Source: Stercorarius parasiticus
Taxonomy: Eukaryota > Chordata > Aves > Charadriiformes > Stercorariidae
Reading direction: 5' to 3'
Length of the DNA: 64,000 bases
Assembly: GCA_013396915.1 (NCBI GenBank)
Contig: VWZL01000275.1
Coordinates: 22,134-86,133 of the forward strand
Position 1 is the first letter of the stretch. Every line of letters begins with the position of its first letter. Of this stretch, positions 9,949 to 22,215 are shown piece by piece. The notes under the pieces are model-generated. The model ran no database searches. It saw only the letters and a program-made list of their open reading frames with translations, and was not told where the DNA came from. A program made the position numbers and the translations under genes.

Positions 9949-11640
9949 CTATAAAGTTCAGGTATTGATTAATTATCTGTTGAAGAGAATTTGATTCCAT
10001 TTTACCTTTGGCATATGATATTTGGCACCAGCCCTATGATTTTAAGGGTGTCAAACCTCCCTAGAGAAAAGTCATTGCATGAGCTATTCCTAAGTATTTC
10101 CTTCCAATGCTATTAGTTCTAAAGCTGTAAATCACTCGCTTTTCTGGGTTTTAAAGCGTATTCCAGCAGTAAGATCAATATATTAGGCTACTGTGCTCAA
10201 ACATACTGTAAAGATGGGAGGCAAGATCCCTGGGATAATGCTAGTCTGCAGGAGAAAAAGACCACAGCAGAATCAGCTATAAACTCTCATTAAAGTTTCA
10301 TTTTTATTTTGGAAATTCTGATTTAACAAGAATGATACAAACATACAAAAAGTTGCTGGGACTGTGCCATCCATACAAGTTGCACGGTAGTATATTCTAA
10401 AATAGATGTGTAAATATGTTTTCTGAGCATTCCTATCCCCAAATTTGGTGGTTTTATCCTGAACTATATACTTTCTTCCTATTATTTATGGGAGTAGGCT
10501 TAATTACCTCCTAAATAGGAATTCTTCTAGCCTGTTTCCAGAGCTCCCCAACAGACCCAGTAGTTCCTGGGTTTCTGACACAGAGACGTCTCTGGCAGTG
10601 GCAGAAGGACTGGTTGCGGGAGGTGCCCGTTAGGAGCACAGGCTGGATGACCTTGGCTTTCCATTATCCTTCTGAGAAGGTTAAATGGAATTGCCTCTAT
10701 CGAGACAAATATTTATATGTGAGCTCTGCAGAGGTCAGGTTGTGGAAATTAATACACGTGAACTTTATAGCTCCAATTAAGTGCCAAACTGGATTCCTTT
10801 ATCACCATCTGTCCAGCAATATTACGCTTCAGCTCCCTGTAGTGGATAATGCAGGAGAGGCCTGGCATTGATTTTTTTCTTGGTGGATTTTAAAATAAGT
10901 GATTTTTTTTTTTCCCAATGTATGGATGGTCTACATCTTAAGGATGTTTATCACGCCTCATAGGATATTAAGCATATGAGGATTTAAGTACGCTAAAAAA
11001 GAAAGTCTCCTTAAGTGTTTTAGCTTGAGAGTTCATTATGCAGCAAAAAATTATTTCCATTATAAAACAGATGGGCTGGTGTATTCACTTTTCTCGTATA
11101 CATAGAGACTTGTTTCTTTACGTCAATTCTCACATTTTTCTAGGCTGTACATTCATACGTCTTTGACTTTTCAGATCTTCAGCGGAACTTCTTTCAGTTG
11201 TACTTGAGTATGACTCAAGGTCAAGTTGTCCAGACTTCTGGTAGTTTTTTCCGTTCTCCACAGAGATCTCTCTAACTGAAAGGAAGTGCCCCAAACTGTT
11301 CTTCACCAAAAGCCTTTTTGAGCTCAGTGGAGTGGAAGAATTATTTCGCTCTTCTTGTGTTTGACAGTCTTTTTCTACATTTCAGTAAAGCACTCACTTT
11401 TTTTGTAACACCAAATCGCTGTTGACTCATTTTCTATTTGTGAACTGCTATGAACCAAGACTTCTTTCTGTAAAGTAACTGCTTAGACACTTTGACTCCA
11501 TCTTACATTTTTGCAGTCAATTATTCCCGGCTATACACAGTAGTTTCTCACCTTATTGGATTAAATACTTCAGATCTTTGTTCCAACTTGTCATTATTTG
11601 TTCAATTCTGATTATATTTACTAAAATGCTTGCAGCTCTC
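9949..11640. other. Non-coding stretch
   Basis: No gene recognised. 10614-10871 contains an 85-codon open frame on the + strand without any recognisable domain or splice context, most likely chance. Confidence 0.5.
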
Positions 11641-12310
11641 ACCTGAACAGGATAGCCTCCACAAATGTGATAAAAATATTCTCTATCCTATTGCATCCAG
11701 AAGCAGTTCAGGACTCAGGATGTAAGTATCTGGAGATCTCACTTGCTACAAACTCCTTATTTGATTGTGAATCACTTGACAGTACTTGTGAGTGCTATTT
11801 TCTAACTGTTTAATCTAAGTTTCGTGTAGCTAATGCTCCTCTGTCCTTCTTAGGAGAGTATTAGATGATACATCGTCAGAAGCCATGCTGAAGTCAAGAT
11901 TCCAGATTTGTTTTTGAGATGTTATTGTTGATTGTTATTAATCTTATCATCCAAGGCCTTACAAATAATTTGCTTAATAATTTGTTCCAGTATTTTGCCT
12001 GCTACAAAGTAAATCCGATTGGCCTCTCATTCCCAGCCTTTTCTTTCCTTTTTAAGGTAGGCACCGTGTTCTTCCTGATCTCATGGAACCTCAGCTATCT
12101 TTTCTGAGTTCTTGAAGGTAATCGTGAATAGCTTGGAGATTGCTTAGCCATTTCACTAAATATGTTGGCTGAAACTTACTTGGCACATGACTTCTGTAAG
12201 CATCTTACTTGAATAGATTCTATTCCTTTCCTTAGTTTAGCTTGATCATTTGTTTTTATGTTGCTAATGTTAACTATGTAAGCCATCCAATTACAGATGA
12301 CGTTTTGGAG
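11640..12310 (-). mobile_element. Old CR1/L3-type LINE relic, part 1
   Basis: Read on the minus strand, 11930-12160 resembles the reverse-transcriptase part of old CR1/L3 elements: on the + strand the blocks TTGTTCCAGTATTTTGCCTG, GGCCTCTCATTCCCAGCC and CTTTTTAAGGTAGGCACCGT keep the usual spacing. It is heavily decayed and carries no open frame. Its left limit is uncertain. Confidence 0.5.
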
Positions 12311-13215
12311 AATCATAGAATCATTTAGGTTGGAAAAGACCCTTGGGATCATCGAGTCCAACCATCAGCCCCACTCTACAAAGTTCTCCCCTATGCCATA
12401 TCCCCTAACACCACATCTAAATGACTCTTAAACACATTCAGGGATGGTGACTCCACCACCTCCCTGGGCAGCTTATTCCAGTGTCTGACCACTCTTCCTG
12501 TGAAGAATTTTTTCCTAATGTCCAGTCTAAACCTACCCTGTTGCAGCTTGAAGCCATTGCCCCTTGTTCTATCGCTAATTACCTGTGAGAAGAGACCAGC
12601 ACCAACCTCTCTACAATGTCCTTTCAAGTAGTTGTAGAGAGGGACAAGGTCTCCCCTCAGCCTCCTCTTCCTCAAACTAAACAGTCCCAGCTCTTTCAGT
12701 CGCTCCTCATAAGATTTATTCTCCAGGCCCTTCACCAGCTTCGTTGCCCTCCTCTGCACTCGCTCTAGCACCTCGATATCTCTCTCGTATTGAGGTGCCC
12801 AAAACTGGACACAATACTCAAGGTGTGGCCTCACCAGTGCTGAGTACAGGGGGACAATCACCTCCCTGCTTCTGCTGGTCACACTATTTCTAATACAGGC
12901 CAGGATGCCACTGGCTTTCTTGGACACCTGGGCACGCTGCTGGCTCATATTCAGCCCCTTGTCAATTAGAACCCTCAGGTCCTCTTCTGCCAGGCAGCTC
13001 TCCAGCCACACCTCCCCAAACCTCTAGCGATGCATGGGGTTGTTGTGGCCCAAGTGCGGGACCTGGCACTTGGCCTTGTTGAAGCTCCTTCCATTAGCGT
13101 TGGCCCATCGATCCAATCTATCCAAGTCTTTCTGTAGAGCCTCCCTGTCCTCATGCAGATCAACACTCTCACTTAACCTGGCGTCATCTGCAAACTTACT
13201 GATGATACACATCAG
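12311..13215 (-). mobile_element. CR1 LINE, 5'-truncated, nearly open reverse-transcriptase frame
   Basis: The + strand begins AATCATAGAATCATTTAGGT, the reverse complement of a CR1 3' end. On the minus strand one frame runs from 13212 to 12391 (274 codons). It contains [10 protein letters not shown], the reverse-transcriptase catalytic motif region (normally FADDTKL), then [15 protein letters not shown] and [15 protein letters not shown], hallmarks of the CR1 ORF2 C-terminus, and ends at a natural stop. The frame is broken only by one in-frame TAG at 13024-13026. The 5' truncation within the RT domain is typical of CR1. It lies inside an older LINE relic. Confidence 0.92.
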
Positions 13216-13900
13216 AACAAAGCCAAAAAAAATGAGGCTTTGGTCTTCCTCACATGACTCGGTAATAGTTTCCTCACCTACCTGAGAGCAAGTCAGTTCT
13301 TCCCTGGTAATCTTGCACGTAAGCTTTTTGTTGTTATGCTCTATGGCTCTTTGATGGTTTCAGCTCTTTTGTATGTTAACCTTTCTGGATTTTCCCTATA
13401 CATTACAAGAAACACTTTGTTGTCACTTTTAATAATTTAACCTAGATTCTGCTTTTTTCAAAAGGTGCAAGCCATTGCAATGGTTTAGGTTTAGCCAGAC
13501 TCTTTTCCTAGCTTGCTTTGTCATTGCCAGGGTCTGTTTGCGGCCTTCATGTTCATTCTGTTGGAAATGGCAAACGTTCCAGAGTGTACTTTTCGTTAGA
13601 TTTGGCATTCAGTGGGATTTGGGATTCAAACCATGAGTTTACTGAAACTTACTTACTTCAAGTCTGATGGTTTAATTTTCCTTCCTTCCCTTTTGAAGAG
13701 TCAATAACTTACCTAATGACCACTGTCACCCATATAGTCTCCTAAATTCCTTTCTGAGAAGGTATCTTGATATTTCAAGTCTCATTATCACCAGTTCCTA
13801 TGCTTTGGATGATTTTATTCAAATTAAAGTACCATGCACTTAATCTTTTTTGTTTGGGGGTTGCTAACGGGTCTTTGCTGTGACACTGTTCTTTACCTTT
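13216..13900 (-). mobile_element. Old LINE relic, part 2 (probable continuation across the CR1 insertion)
   Basis: Sequence directly right of the CR1, with TAATAGTTTCCTCACCTACC and later blocks, reads like continuation of the old CR1/L3-type element on its left. The match is weak and the right limit is a guess. Confidence 0.3.
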
Positions 13901-14540
13901 CCTTTTTGCCATTATCCAAATATTTTCAGTAGCTCTGTGCCTTATGTTCCTTTTCTCCTACCTATGCTTCCTGAACAAACTCTACCTTTCCATAGCAATA
14001 ACAAGTTGTGACAATTTATTCATGTTTTTAGTTCTGAATATGACTTTCAGTTCCTCCTGTTTATTACCCATATTCTTACATAAGTGTGCAGCATCTGAGT
14101 ACGATGCCACAGAAACTGTTTTCTTATTGTTCCTCTATTGTAATATTCAGTAAAATCATTCCTCTCCTCCCCCTTAATTTTTCTTCTTTCCCCATGTTTT
14201 TGTGGTTTATCTGAACCCTGTGGTGTGATAAAAATAGTCTGAAGATAATTTAATTTACACCAGCTGCAGACAGCTAGGAAAGATACGTAACAACAACAAA
14301 GTGGGGAACTGGCATAGCATAGGACTGGCCAAATAGTCCCGCTTTGCTTTTCTCTGGGAAATGCTCTCCTTTGCTTGCCTTGCCAGCTGTTTGAGAATTG
14401 TGAATTTCTTACAGCATACGAATGAGCGTTAAGGAGAATTAAACACTTGGACGTACTAACTTTCTTTCAGTAGCGGTGCTCTTACAGCTCCAAAATCAGA
14501 CTTCTGTGTTGTTGCTCTACACGTAGCTGTGCTTCAGCCT
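13901..14540. other. Non-coding stretch
   Basis: AT-rich sequence without a recognisable gene or repeat. Confidence 0.5.
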
Positions 14541-14770
14541 TTACCCCGCAGTGTCCCGGCGTCGCGCCTTCGCAGCAGGGAGCCAGGGCGGGAGGGGAGG
14601 CTGGCAGAGCTGCGGCCGGGCTCCGTGCGTTTCACCGCCCGCGTCGCCGAGAAGGAAGCTGTCGGAGCAGAGCCGCTGTCCTGCTGTCATCGTGAGGAGC
14701 GCAGCGTCCCCAGCTCCCAGCCACGAGAAAACCATGTACGAACACGGGGAATCCGGCTGTCCGGGGGTGA
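14541..14770. promoter_or_regulatory. Small CpG-rich block
   Basis: About 230 bases rich in CG dinucleotides (GGCGTCGCGCCTTCGCAG, CCGCCCGCGTCGCCGAG) stand out from AT-rich surroundings. It lies about 450 bases left of the main CpG island. It could be an alternative promoter or upstream exon of RABGAP1L or of an antisense transcript. Open frames on both strands here are composition effects. Confidence 0.5.
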
Positions 14771-14962
14771 CTGGACACAGCCCACTCTTTTCCACAGTAA
14801 AGTTACTTTATGTAAGGCTGTGGTCTGACATTGCCAAAGGTTTGGCTGATGCTCATCTGAAATGGAGGGAACACAGAGAGGCTGTATAAATTATGTGGTT
14901 AATTTAAATGCAATTTGTTTCACACACAAGAAAAAAAAAAGAAACGAAACCAACAGGACAAT

Positions 14963-15060
14963 CTTTCATTATTTGAACATACTTTATTTAAACATAAACA
15001 ATGCTAATATTTATTTAAGCATACACATGTATTTAAATATTTGTTTAACCATACAAAAGC
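14963..15060. repeat. Short AT-rich imperfect tandem repeat
   Basis: Three diverged units of roughly 25-30 bases share TATTTAAACATA, TATTTAAGCATAC and TGTTTAACCATAC. It lies between the two CpG-rich blocks. Confidence 0.5.
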
Positions 15061-15522
15061 ACTGTTGATAAGCAAACACAAGCTACTGCGTAGTGAGACG
15101 GGGCTACAAAATCAAAAGGCAAACTTAAAAAAGTTGGTTTTTGTTTTTTTTTTTTTTTGTGAAGAGTACCATGATTTGAAGGTCTCTTCCACTCTTCCTC
15201 AGCTGCGGCCGAGAATTTTGACACGCATAGGCGCCGGCCCTTCCGCCAGCTAGGTGGTTTGTACAGGGCCCAAGAGAAGCGTTCCCCACGGCCCCCCCCA
15301 GGCCGGGGGCGGTCGGGGCGCGGGGCGGCCGCCCCGGCGGCAGCTCGCACGCGGCGCCTTTCCCGGCCGCAGGGAACGGAACGGCCGCCCCCAGTGCCTG
15401 TCCGCGCGGGAGCAGGGGGGGGGAGAAGGGAGGGGAAGGGTTGCGCGCGCGCGCCCCCGCCCGCTCCGCCATCCATCCACCCACCCGCCGCCGGAATGTG
15501 GAGGGCGCCGGCCCGGCCCTGA

Positions 15523-15523
15523 N
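15523..15523. other. Single ambiguous base
   Basis: An isolated N inside the CpG island, at a possible contig join or low-quality base. Confidence 0.9.
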
Positions 15524-15694
15524 CCGTGTCACGGGGTGGCAGTGCCCGGTGACCCGAGGTGGCTTCCTCCTCCGGCGGGCCCTGCCGGCGCGGCCCCGGG
15601 AGCTGCGGCCGCTTGTCCCGGGCCTCCCGGCAGCGGCGGAGCGGGGGGGAGCAGGAGGTGCGTGGCCGTTCGGGGGATGGTGCCGCCGCTTCGC

Positions 15695-16371
15695 NNNNNN
15701 NNNNNNNNNNNNNNNNNNNNNNNNNNNNNNNNNNNNNNNNNNNNNNNNNNNNNNNNNNNNNNNNNNNNNNNNNNNNNNNNNNNNNNNNNNNNNNNNNNNN
15801 NNNNNNNNNNNNNNNNNNNNNNNNNNNNNNNNNNNNNNNNNNNNNNNNNNNNNNNNNNNNNNNNNNNNNNNNNNNNNNNNNNNNNNNNNNNNNNNNNNNN
15901 NNNNNNNNNNNNNNNNNNNNNNNNNNNNNNNNNNNNNNNNNNNNNNNNNNNNNNNNNNNNNNNNNNNNNNNNNNNNNNNNNNNNNNNNNNNNNNNNNNNN
16001 NNNNNNNNNNNNNNNNNNNNNNNNNNNNNNNNNNNNNNNNNNNNNNNNNNNNNNNNNNNNNNNNNNNNNNNNNNNNNNNNNNNNNNNNNNNNNNNNNNNN
16101 NNNNNNNNNNNNNNNNNNNNNNNNNNNNNNNNNNNNNNNNNNNNNNNNNNNNNNNNNNNNNNNNNNNNNNNNNNNNNNNNNNNNNNNNNNNNNNNNNNNN
16201 NNNNNNNNNNNNNNNNNNNNNNNNNNNNNNNNNNNNNNNNNNNNNNNNNNNNNNNNNNNNNNNNNNNNNNNNNNNNNNNNNNNNNNNNNNNNNNNNNNNN
16301 NNNNNNNNNNNNNNNNNNNNNNNNNNNNNNNNNNNNNNNNNNNNNNNNNNNNNNNNNNNNNNNNNNNNNNN
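15695..16371. other. Assembly gap (677 N)
   Basis: The run of Ns lies in the CpG island. The 24 bases directly left of it (15671-15694) recur at 16379-16402, just right of it. All long open frames across this gap are artefacts. Confidence 0.97.
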
Positions 16372-16510
16372 GGCGGTGCGGGGGATGGTGCCGCCGCTTC
16401 GCGTTTTCGTCTGTTTGTGCGGTGGGGGGAGCTGCCTGTGCGCGGCCGGGCGGCGGGGGGGTGCCGCTTCGGGAGGAGCCGAGCTGGAGGAAAGTGGGGG
16501 CGATTTAAAA

Positions 16511-19500
16511 CATAAAGTTGTTTTCTTGCTGAGGCAAGGGAGGGGGTTGTGGAAATGTTCATCTCCCTTCCTCCTCCTCCTTAGGAAAAGTGAAGTCACT
16601 TCCCAAGAGCCAAAACTAGCAAACTACTATCCTAAATCTGTGCCGTCTGCACGGCTCGGATTCATCCACGTTTTGGGTTTTTTGTGGATTTTTTTCTCTT
16701 TTTAATTTTTTTTTTTTTTCAAGCCCCCTTCCACAGTTAAGCCCTCCCTGACTGTGATTCGGCACAGAAATCCTTGTCTTCACACAGGGTACTGCAAAAC
16801 TTGCTGAAACCATCTGAAGTGGCGGTGGCACTCTGAATGAAATGGACTTGGCAGTGCTGCTGGGTTCTGAGCTGCTGAAGTGTGGCGTGTACTTTGCTCT
16901 TGCTGTCACTCTTTCAAAGCTGCGCTGTTAAGATTGCTTGGTTTTGATAGTGTTGTAGGTAAATCATAACTTACCACATCTCATAGCTGTGTGCATGTAT
17001 ATATACATCCATTTGTGTAAGAGGGGGAAGAAAGATTTAAAGTGTCAACTCTTCTTCAAAACAGAAACAAAGGCAGCAACAAATAATAAATAGCTTGTCT
17101 AGGTAAGTAGGTTTTCTCTCTCACTATCAAGCTGTGGTCTCATAACCATGTTGGTGACTTTTCAAACAAAACTTTGGAGAAGGGCAACTGTCCTTAGAGA
17201 TCTTGGTGATGCTACAGGCCGCATTTTCTTATCCCTTTAAATTCAGGAAAAGTACCATGGGTATATTTGACTGAATCTCTGTGATACAGGCCAAAATCCT
17301 GAGTGCTGGTTGGATTGGCTCATGCTCCAGATCTCAGGAAGATTTACTGGGGGTATAAGATTAGTTCTGCAAGTTATGCCTGTGTCAGGTTTTCAGTAGG
17401 ATTGTAGCCAATTCTGCTTGTTTGTGTGGATTATATGGTATTAATGATACTAATTAAGAGGTGGGTTTGCAGTTTAAACTTGAAGGGACTACAGGTATAG
17501 TTACACACATAGGCAGAAATTGACTCCAGTGTTATCAGAACTGAGCATTATTGGAAGTACTCAGCAGTGTTTACTTTAAGATGGTTACAGTGAAATGTAT
17601 TGCTTGGTTAAAAATAGCATTCAGTCCTTTAAAAAGTGATTCACAGATTCAGTAATGTTAGTAAGGGGATTGCAAAAAGGGCCAGGGCATAATGTGGCTT
17701 TCTGTGGAAACTGAGTTCCTGGTGCATACTCCCTAGCATTTGAAGACAACTTGAGTTGTGGATGCTCCTTCCCTTGTGTCATCAATGGGACTTCCACGGC
17801 CAGGAAGTGAGTTAAGAGAACTAATCTGGTCAAAAAGTAGTACTTTTATTTCTTTTTTTTCCTGCCCGAGTTGCTTTTTTGGTTAGAACAACTTCCTGAA
17901 CCAGCTCACTTGCCTGGTGATACGGACATTGTCTCAGCCCAGAGGAGGAAGAAGTGTGTTGGTAGGTAGGAGGGGACAGCTGCAGTCCTGATGCAGTCAT
18001 GTAAGTTCTGATGGGTGATGCACTTATCTGGGTCGTGGCTTTATGGTCAGTAAGTTAATGTAAGAAGGCACAGCTGCTAAAAGAAGCTACCCTGTGTTTT
18101 TGATTGGCTTATGCCACCTGTGGTGAAGGTAACAAATGATAGTAAGGGTGGTAGGAGCTCCTCTTTTCCTGTCAGTACTGGCTTACATTGATTATGAAGC
18201 TGTAGTGTCATTTGTCTTTTTTATTTACTTCTGGCAATATTAAACAGGCTACTGCTTTTCAAGAGCCACCTCCATGTCTCCATTTTTCTTCTGTGTGTCC
18301 ACAGAAATAGCTGTGGTTTTCTTCTGCTCTCTACTTTGCATATCCTTTCTTCTCTCTGAACTTTTTGTTGATTCGTTAATTTCAAGGAACAATCTGGGCA
18401 TTGTTAGATAGGGGCTTTTGTAAATTTATTTGGCTCTAATTTCAAAATAATCAGTAGTATATTGTTATTACCGCTGCTATAATTGGAAGGCTATTTCAAA
18501 CTTGACTGACCTTAGTAATTACACACCTGATTTCCAGTCTGGATTAATCTGTCATTGGATTATACCCATTTTATGTAGCCAATGGACTGATATGTTGTAT
18601 TGGCACTTTTGATGTTGGTATCAAAAGCAGCAGCACTCTTAAACAAATGAACGCAAAAATGTGTTGAAGTGCAACACTCAGTGTTTGTTTTCTCTTTTGA
18701 CCACTAGCTATACTAATCTTTCCTGCAGTAGCTCTCCATGAGTTTCTCCCCATGAATTTTAATCTTTACCTTCTAAGTGAAAATTAAAATGCTTATTTCA
18801 AGTATTCACACTGAGCTTCATAGAAGTGTCCTTTTAATGGAGATTATTTTCATAAGTATATTTTCATAGGACCTGTTTTTTGAAATTCTTACCTTTGGCA
18901 GTTTATTCCAGCCTCAGTCTTACTCTACACTGGTACAGCTATTAAAGGAGCCATTATTGTAACCCGTATTGCTGAAGGGATTCTTTCTTCTTTGACGGAG
19001 TCCTGGTTCATAAGCAAAGCCTGACATATTTGAAAAGAGTTTGAAATTTATTTATTTCACCTTTTCCTGTATTCTTAACTTTAAAAAGAAACAAAACTAA
19101 TTGTAGGTTATTAGAAAATACCTCTGTGGCTTTTAAGGTGTTTACTTAATTTTGATATCAGAAATGTTCCAAGAGGGGACTCAATGAAGCAGAAAGAGAA
19201 AAAGTAGTTAGTTTGTTGGGTATGGCTCTTTGTGAAAAATACATAAATAAATAAATTGGTTTCTAAAACCTGCTTAGTTAAATAGATATTGCTGAAAGAC
19301 GAGTAAGGCCCTTGGGGAGAACCTCTCTTTCTTTGGTGGAGTGTTTCTTATTCTTTGGAGAGAATAGCAGAGGCAAAGGTCTTTCTAATGTTTTTAAGTG
19401 GAGAGAGGAAAAATTAGTTTTTGCAACAAAGTGAGAGGGGTCACAGCCTTCTGCTTTCCCATTCTGGTCATCCATGAAACACGAACCAGGATATCAAAGA

Positions 19501-19794
19501 AAGTGTGGGGTTTTTTTAGATCAAGTAAGCTTAAAAGTGCAAAATTATTCTGATGCTGAAAACTTACGTTCCCTAGTTATGGGGGAAGGAAGCACAGGGG
19601 TACAAGAGGAAGAGGTTCTAAGGGCAAGTAGATGAGAGATGTTTATGTTTTTGTGCACCATGTTGGATGCATGCTTACTATATGTACAGGACAGCTGAAA
19701 TTTTTTTATGTATGATTAGAAGTAATAAACTTGATGCAAAAACCAAAAGTTTATGAAATAGAATCATAGGCAGATTAAATAATACATTAATGAA
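16511..19794. other. Probable RABGAP1L 5' intron, left part
   Basis: No coding exon is recognised. There is a strong donor-like site at 17103 (TCTAG|gtaagtag) and another at 16953 (GTAG|gtaaat), but no paired evidence for exons. Confidence 0.5.
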
Positions 19795-20198
19795 ATAGAA
19801 TCATTTAGGTTGGAAGGGGCTTCTGGAGGTCATCTAATCCAGCTCCCTGCTTAAATTAAAGCAAGAGCAATTTAGATAAGGTTGTTCCAGCCCTTAACAC
19901 CTTTCTGGGTAACCTGTTTCCATGTTTGACTACCTTCATAGTAATTTTTTTCCTCCCTTTAACCTAACTGGAATTTACTTTCCTGCTTATGTCTGTTGCC
20001 TCTCATTCTGTCACTGTGCACCACCCAGAAGAGTCCAGTTCTGTCTTTTCTGCACCCTTCCATTAGATAGTTGACTGCAATAAGGATTCCTCTGAGCTTT
20101 TTCTTTTCCAGGCTGTACAAACTCAGTTCTATCAGCCTCTCATTGTATGTCATGTGTTCCTGCCATCTGGCCAGCTTGGCGGCCTCCACTGGACTTGC
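19795..20198 (-). mobile_element. CR1 LINE fragment
   Basis: The + strand starts TAGAATCATTTAGGTTGGAA, the reverse complement of a CR1 3' end. The minus strand then shows decayed ORF2 C-terminal sequence (YNERLIELSLYSLEKKKLRG). It ends at the block CCACTGGACTTGCTG. Confidence 0.85.
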
Positions 20199-20296
20199 TG
20201 GAAATCAGGGAACAAGTTCCCTGAATTCAGAGTCTCTGTTTAAAGCAAGCCTGATCGCACTTCCACAGTGAGCATCGCTCTGCATGGCATCAGCGT

Positions 20297-22215
20297 AGAA
20301 TCATAGAATGCTTTGGGCTGGAAGAGACCTCTGGAGATCATCTAGTCCAACCTCCTACTCCAGGCAGCTCCAGTTAGATCAGGTCACTTGGGACCCTGAG
20401 CGGGAGGGTAGTCTTGAACGCCTTCAAGAAAGGAGTTTGTTGAATCTTTCTGGACAACTTCTTCCACTACTTGATCGTGCTCACAGTTTGAAAACAAACC
20501 AACCAACCAACCCACCAAAACCATCCTTTCCTCTGACTGGAATTTCCCAGGTTCCAACTCGTGTCTGGTGTCTGTTGCCTCTCAGCCTGTTTTTATGTAC
20601 CTCTGAGAAGAGCCTGGCTCCATCTCCGACTCCTCTGATGTAGTAGCTGTAGACAGCAGTAAGATTCTCCTCTGCCCATTTTCTTCTCCAGCCTGAACCA
20701 AGCCCCGTTCCCTGAACCCCTCACTGTACATCCCGTGCTCCTGCCACCTCACCAGCACGGTGGCCTCCACGGGACTTGCTCCAGTGTGGCGATGTCTGTC
20801 TTGTACGGGGGAGTCCAAAACTGGACCCAGTACCCCAAACACAGCCTCACCGGTACTGGATGCAGGGGATGGGTCACTTCCCGGACCTGCTGGCTAGACT
20901 CCTGCTAACAGAGCCCAGGGTGAGCTTGGCCTTCTTTGCTGTCGGGGTACAGCGCTGACTCCTCTTCAGCTTTTTGCCTGCTGGGATTTTCATGTCCTTT
21001 TCTCCCAAAGTTGCTTTTTATCTGGTTGGTGCCTAGGCTGTCTTGTGACACGGGGTTATTCTATTGCAGATACGGGACTTTGCACTTGCCTTTGTTGAAC
21101 TTCACAAGGCTCCTGCCGGTGCCTTTCTCCAGCCTGTCCAGGTCCCTCGCAGTAGGAGTCTTGCACTGCAGAGCATCCCAATTTGGTGTCATTGGCAACC
21201 TTGCTGAACATACACTCTGTTCCATCATCCAGGTTATTAATAAGGACATCAGGTGGTACTGGTTTCAGTGGTTATCCCCAAGGGATGTGACTGTAACCAG
21301 TTGTTACCGGACTTGGTACTGCTGATTGCTGCTCTTTCAGCCCAGCAGTCCAGTCAATTTGCTTAGCTTATTGCTAAGCCTTATTGCTTGCTTAGCCAGT
21401 GCCTGTCTCACCAGTTTGGCTGTAATGATACTGTGGGATGATGTTGTTAGTGGCTGGCCTTCTGCATTCAGTGCTTGTCCATCATCTTCTAAGCCAGTCA
21501 TTCTTCTTGCAGTAAGGTATGGTGTTCATCAGGCATCATTTTCCTTTGATAAAGCTGTACTCGCTACTCGCTATTCCCAATCACCTTCTTGGCACAGGAA
21601 TGGCTTCAGGGAGGATTTGCTCCCTAATCCTCTCACGGACTCTGTGTTAGGCTGGCTGATCTATAGTTACTTGCATCCTCCTCCTTGCTCTTCTTGAAGT
21701 TGTGTACAATGTTTCCCTTTTTTCCTGGAATAAGGAACCTCCCTCAATCTCATGGCCTTTCAAAAAGTGATAGTGTGGCCTCTCAGTGACACTGGCCAGC
21801 TCCATCAGGACTCTCAGATGCATCCTATCTGTTTCTGTGGACCTGTGTATTTCCAGTCTCCTTAAGTGCTTCCAAACTCCATCTTTCTCTTTTGGAGGTA
21901 ATTCTTTATTCCAGCAGACTCTGCTACTAGGCTTAGGGGTCTGGGAGGCTTAAAGGGCAGACCTTAGCAATGAAAACTGGGGTAAAAAAAGACATGGAGT
22001 TGGTCAACCTTTTCCGTAACCTTTTTTACTAGGTCCCTGTCCCGCTGAGCAGAGGGAGCTCTTCTTTAGCCACCTTCTTACGCAGGAGTCCGTCCTTGTT
22101 GCCCTTCATGTCTTGTCAGTTTTAGCTCCAGCTGGATGTTGATTTTTCCTAATGCCATCCTTGTGTGCATTGGCTGCATCTCTGTTCTTCTTGGGTAGCC
22201 TCTTCTTACTTTTAC
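20297..22215 (-). mobile_element. Long CR1 LINE fragment (about 1.9 kb)
   Basis: The + strand starts AGAATCATAGAATGCTTTGG. On the minus strand it runs from the ORF2 C-terminus (EEVRWQEHGMY-like remnants near 20750) through the RT segment (KFNKGKCKVPYL at about 21070) to the RT N-terminal region: near 21770-21850 the + strand reads the reverse complement of the conserved 'gly-pro-asp-gly-ile-his-pro' to 'leu-ser-ile-ile-phe' block. Many stops and frameshifts show it is dead. It lies in the same orientation as the fragment just to its left. Confidence 0.8.

Larger units (their letters stand above)
15190..16510 (+). promoter_or_regulatory. RABGAP1L: CpG island, probable main RABGAP1L promoter (interrupted by gap)
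   Basis: Very GC- and CpG-rich sequence with GGCGGGG/CCGCCCC-type Sp1-like boxes lies on both sides of an N gap. It is the strongest island upstream of the RABGAP1L coding exons and on the right side for a + strand first exon. The non-coding first exon is probably here, and GGAG|gtgcgt at 15658 is one possible donor, but the gap prevents fixing it. Assignment to RABGAP1L is by position only. Confidence 0.6.

Noticed and set aside
10614..10871. 85-codon open frame
   Set aside because: It has no recognisable domain, no splice context and no repeat explanation; the length is compatible with chance.
12391..13011. 206-codon frame as a host gene
   Set aside because: It is the C-terminal part of CR1 ORF2.
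15045..16705. Very long open frames on both strands across the CpG island
   Set aside because: They run through 677 Ns, which hide stops, and the flanks are CpG-island composition.
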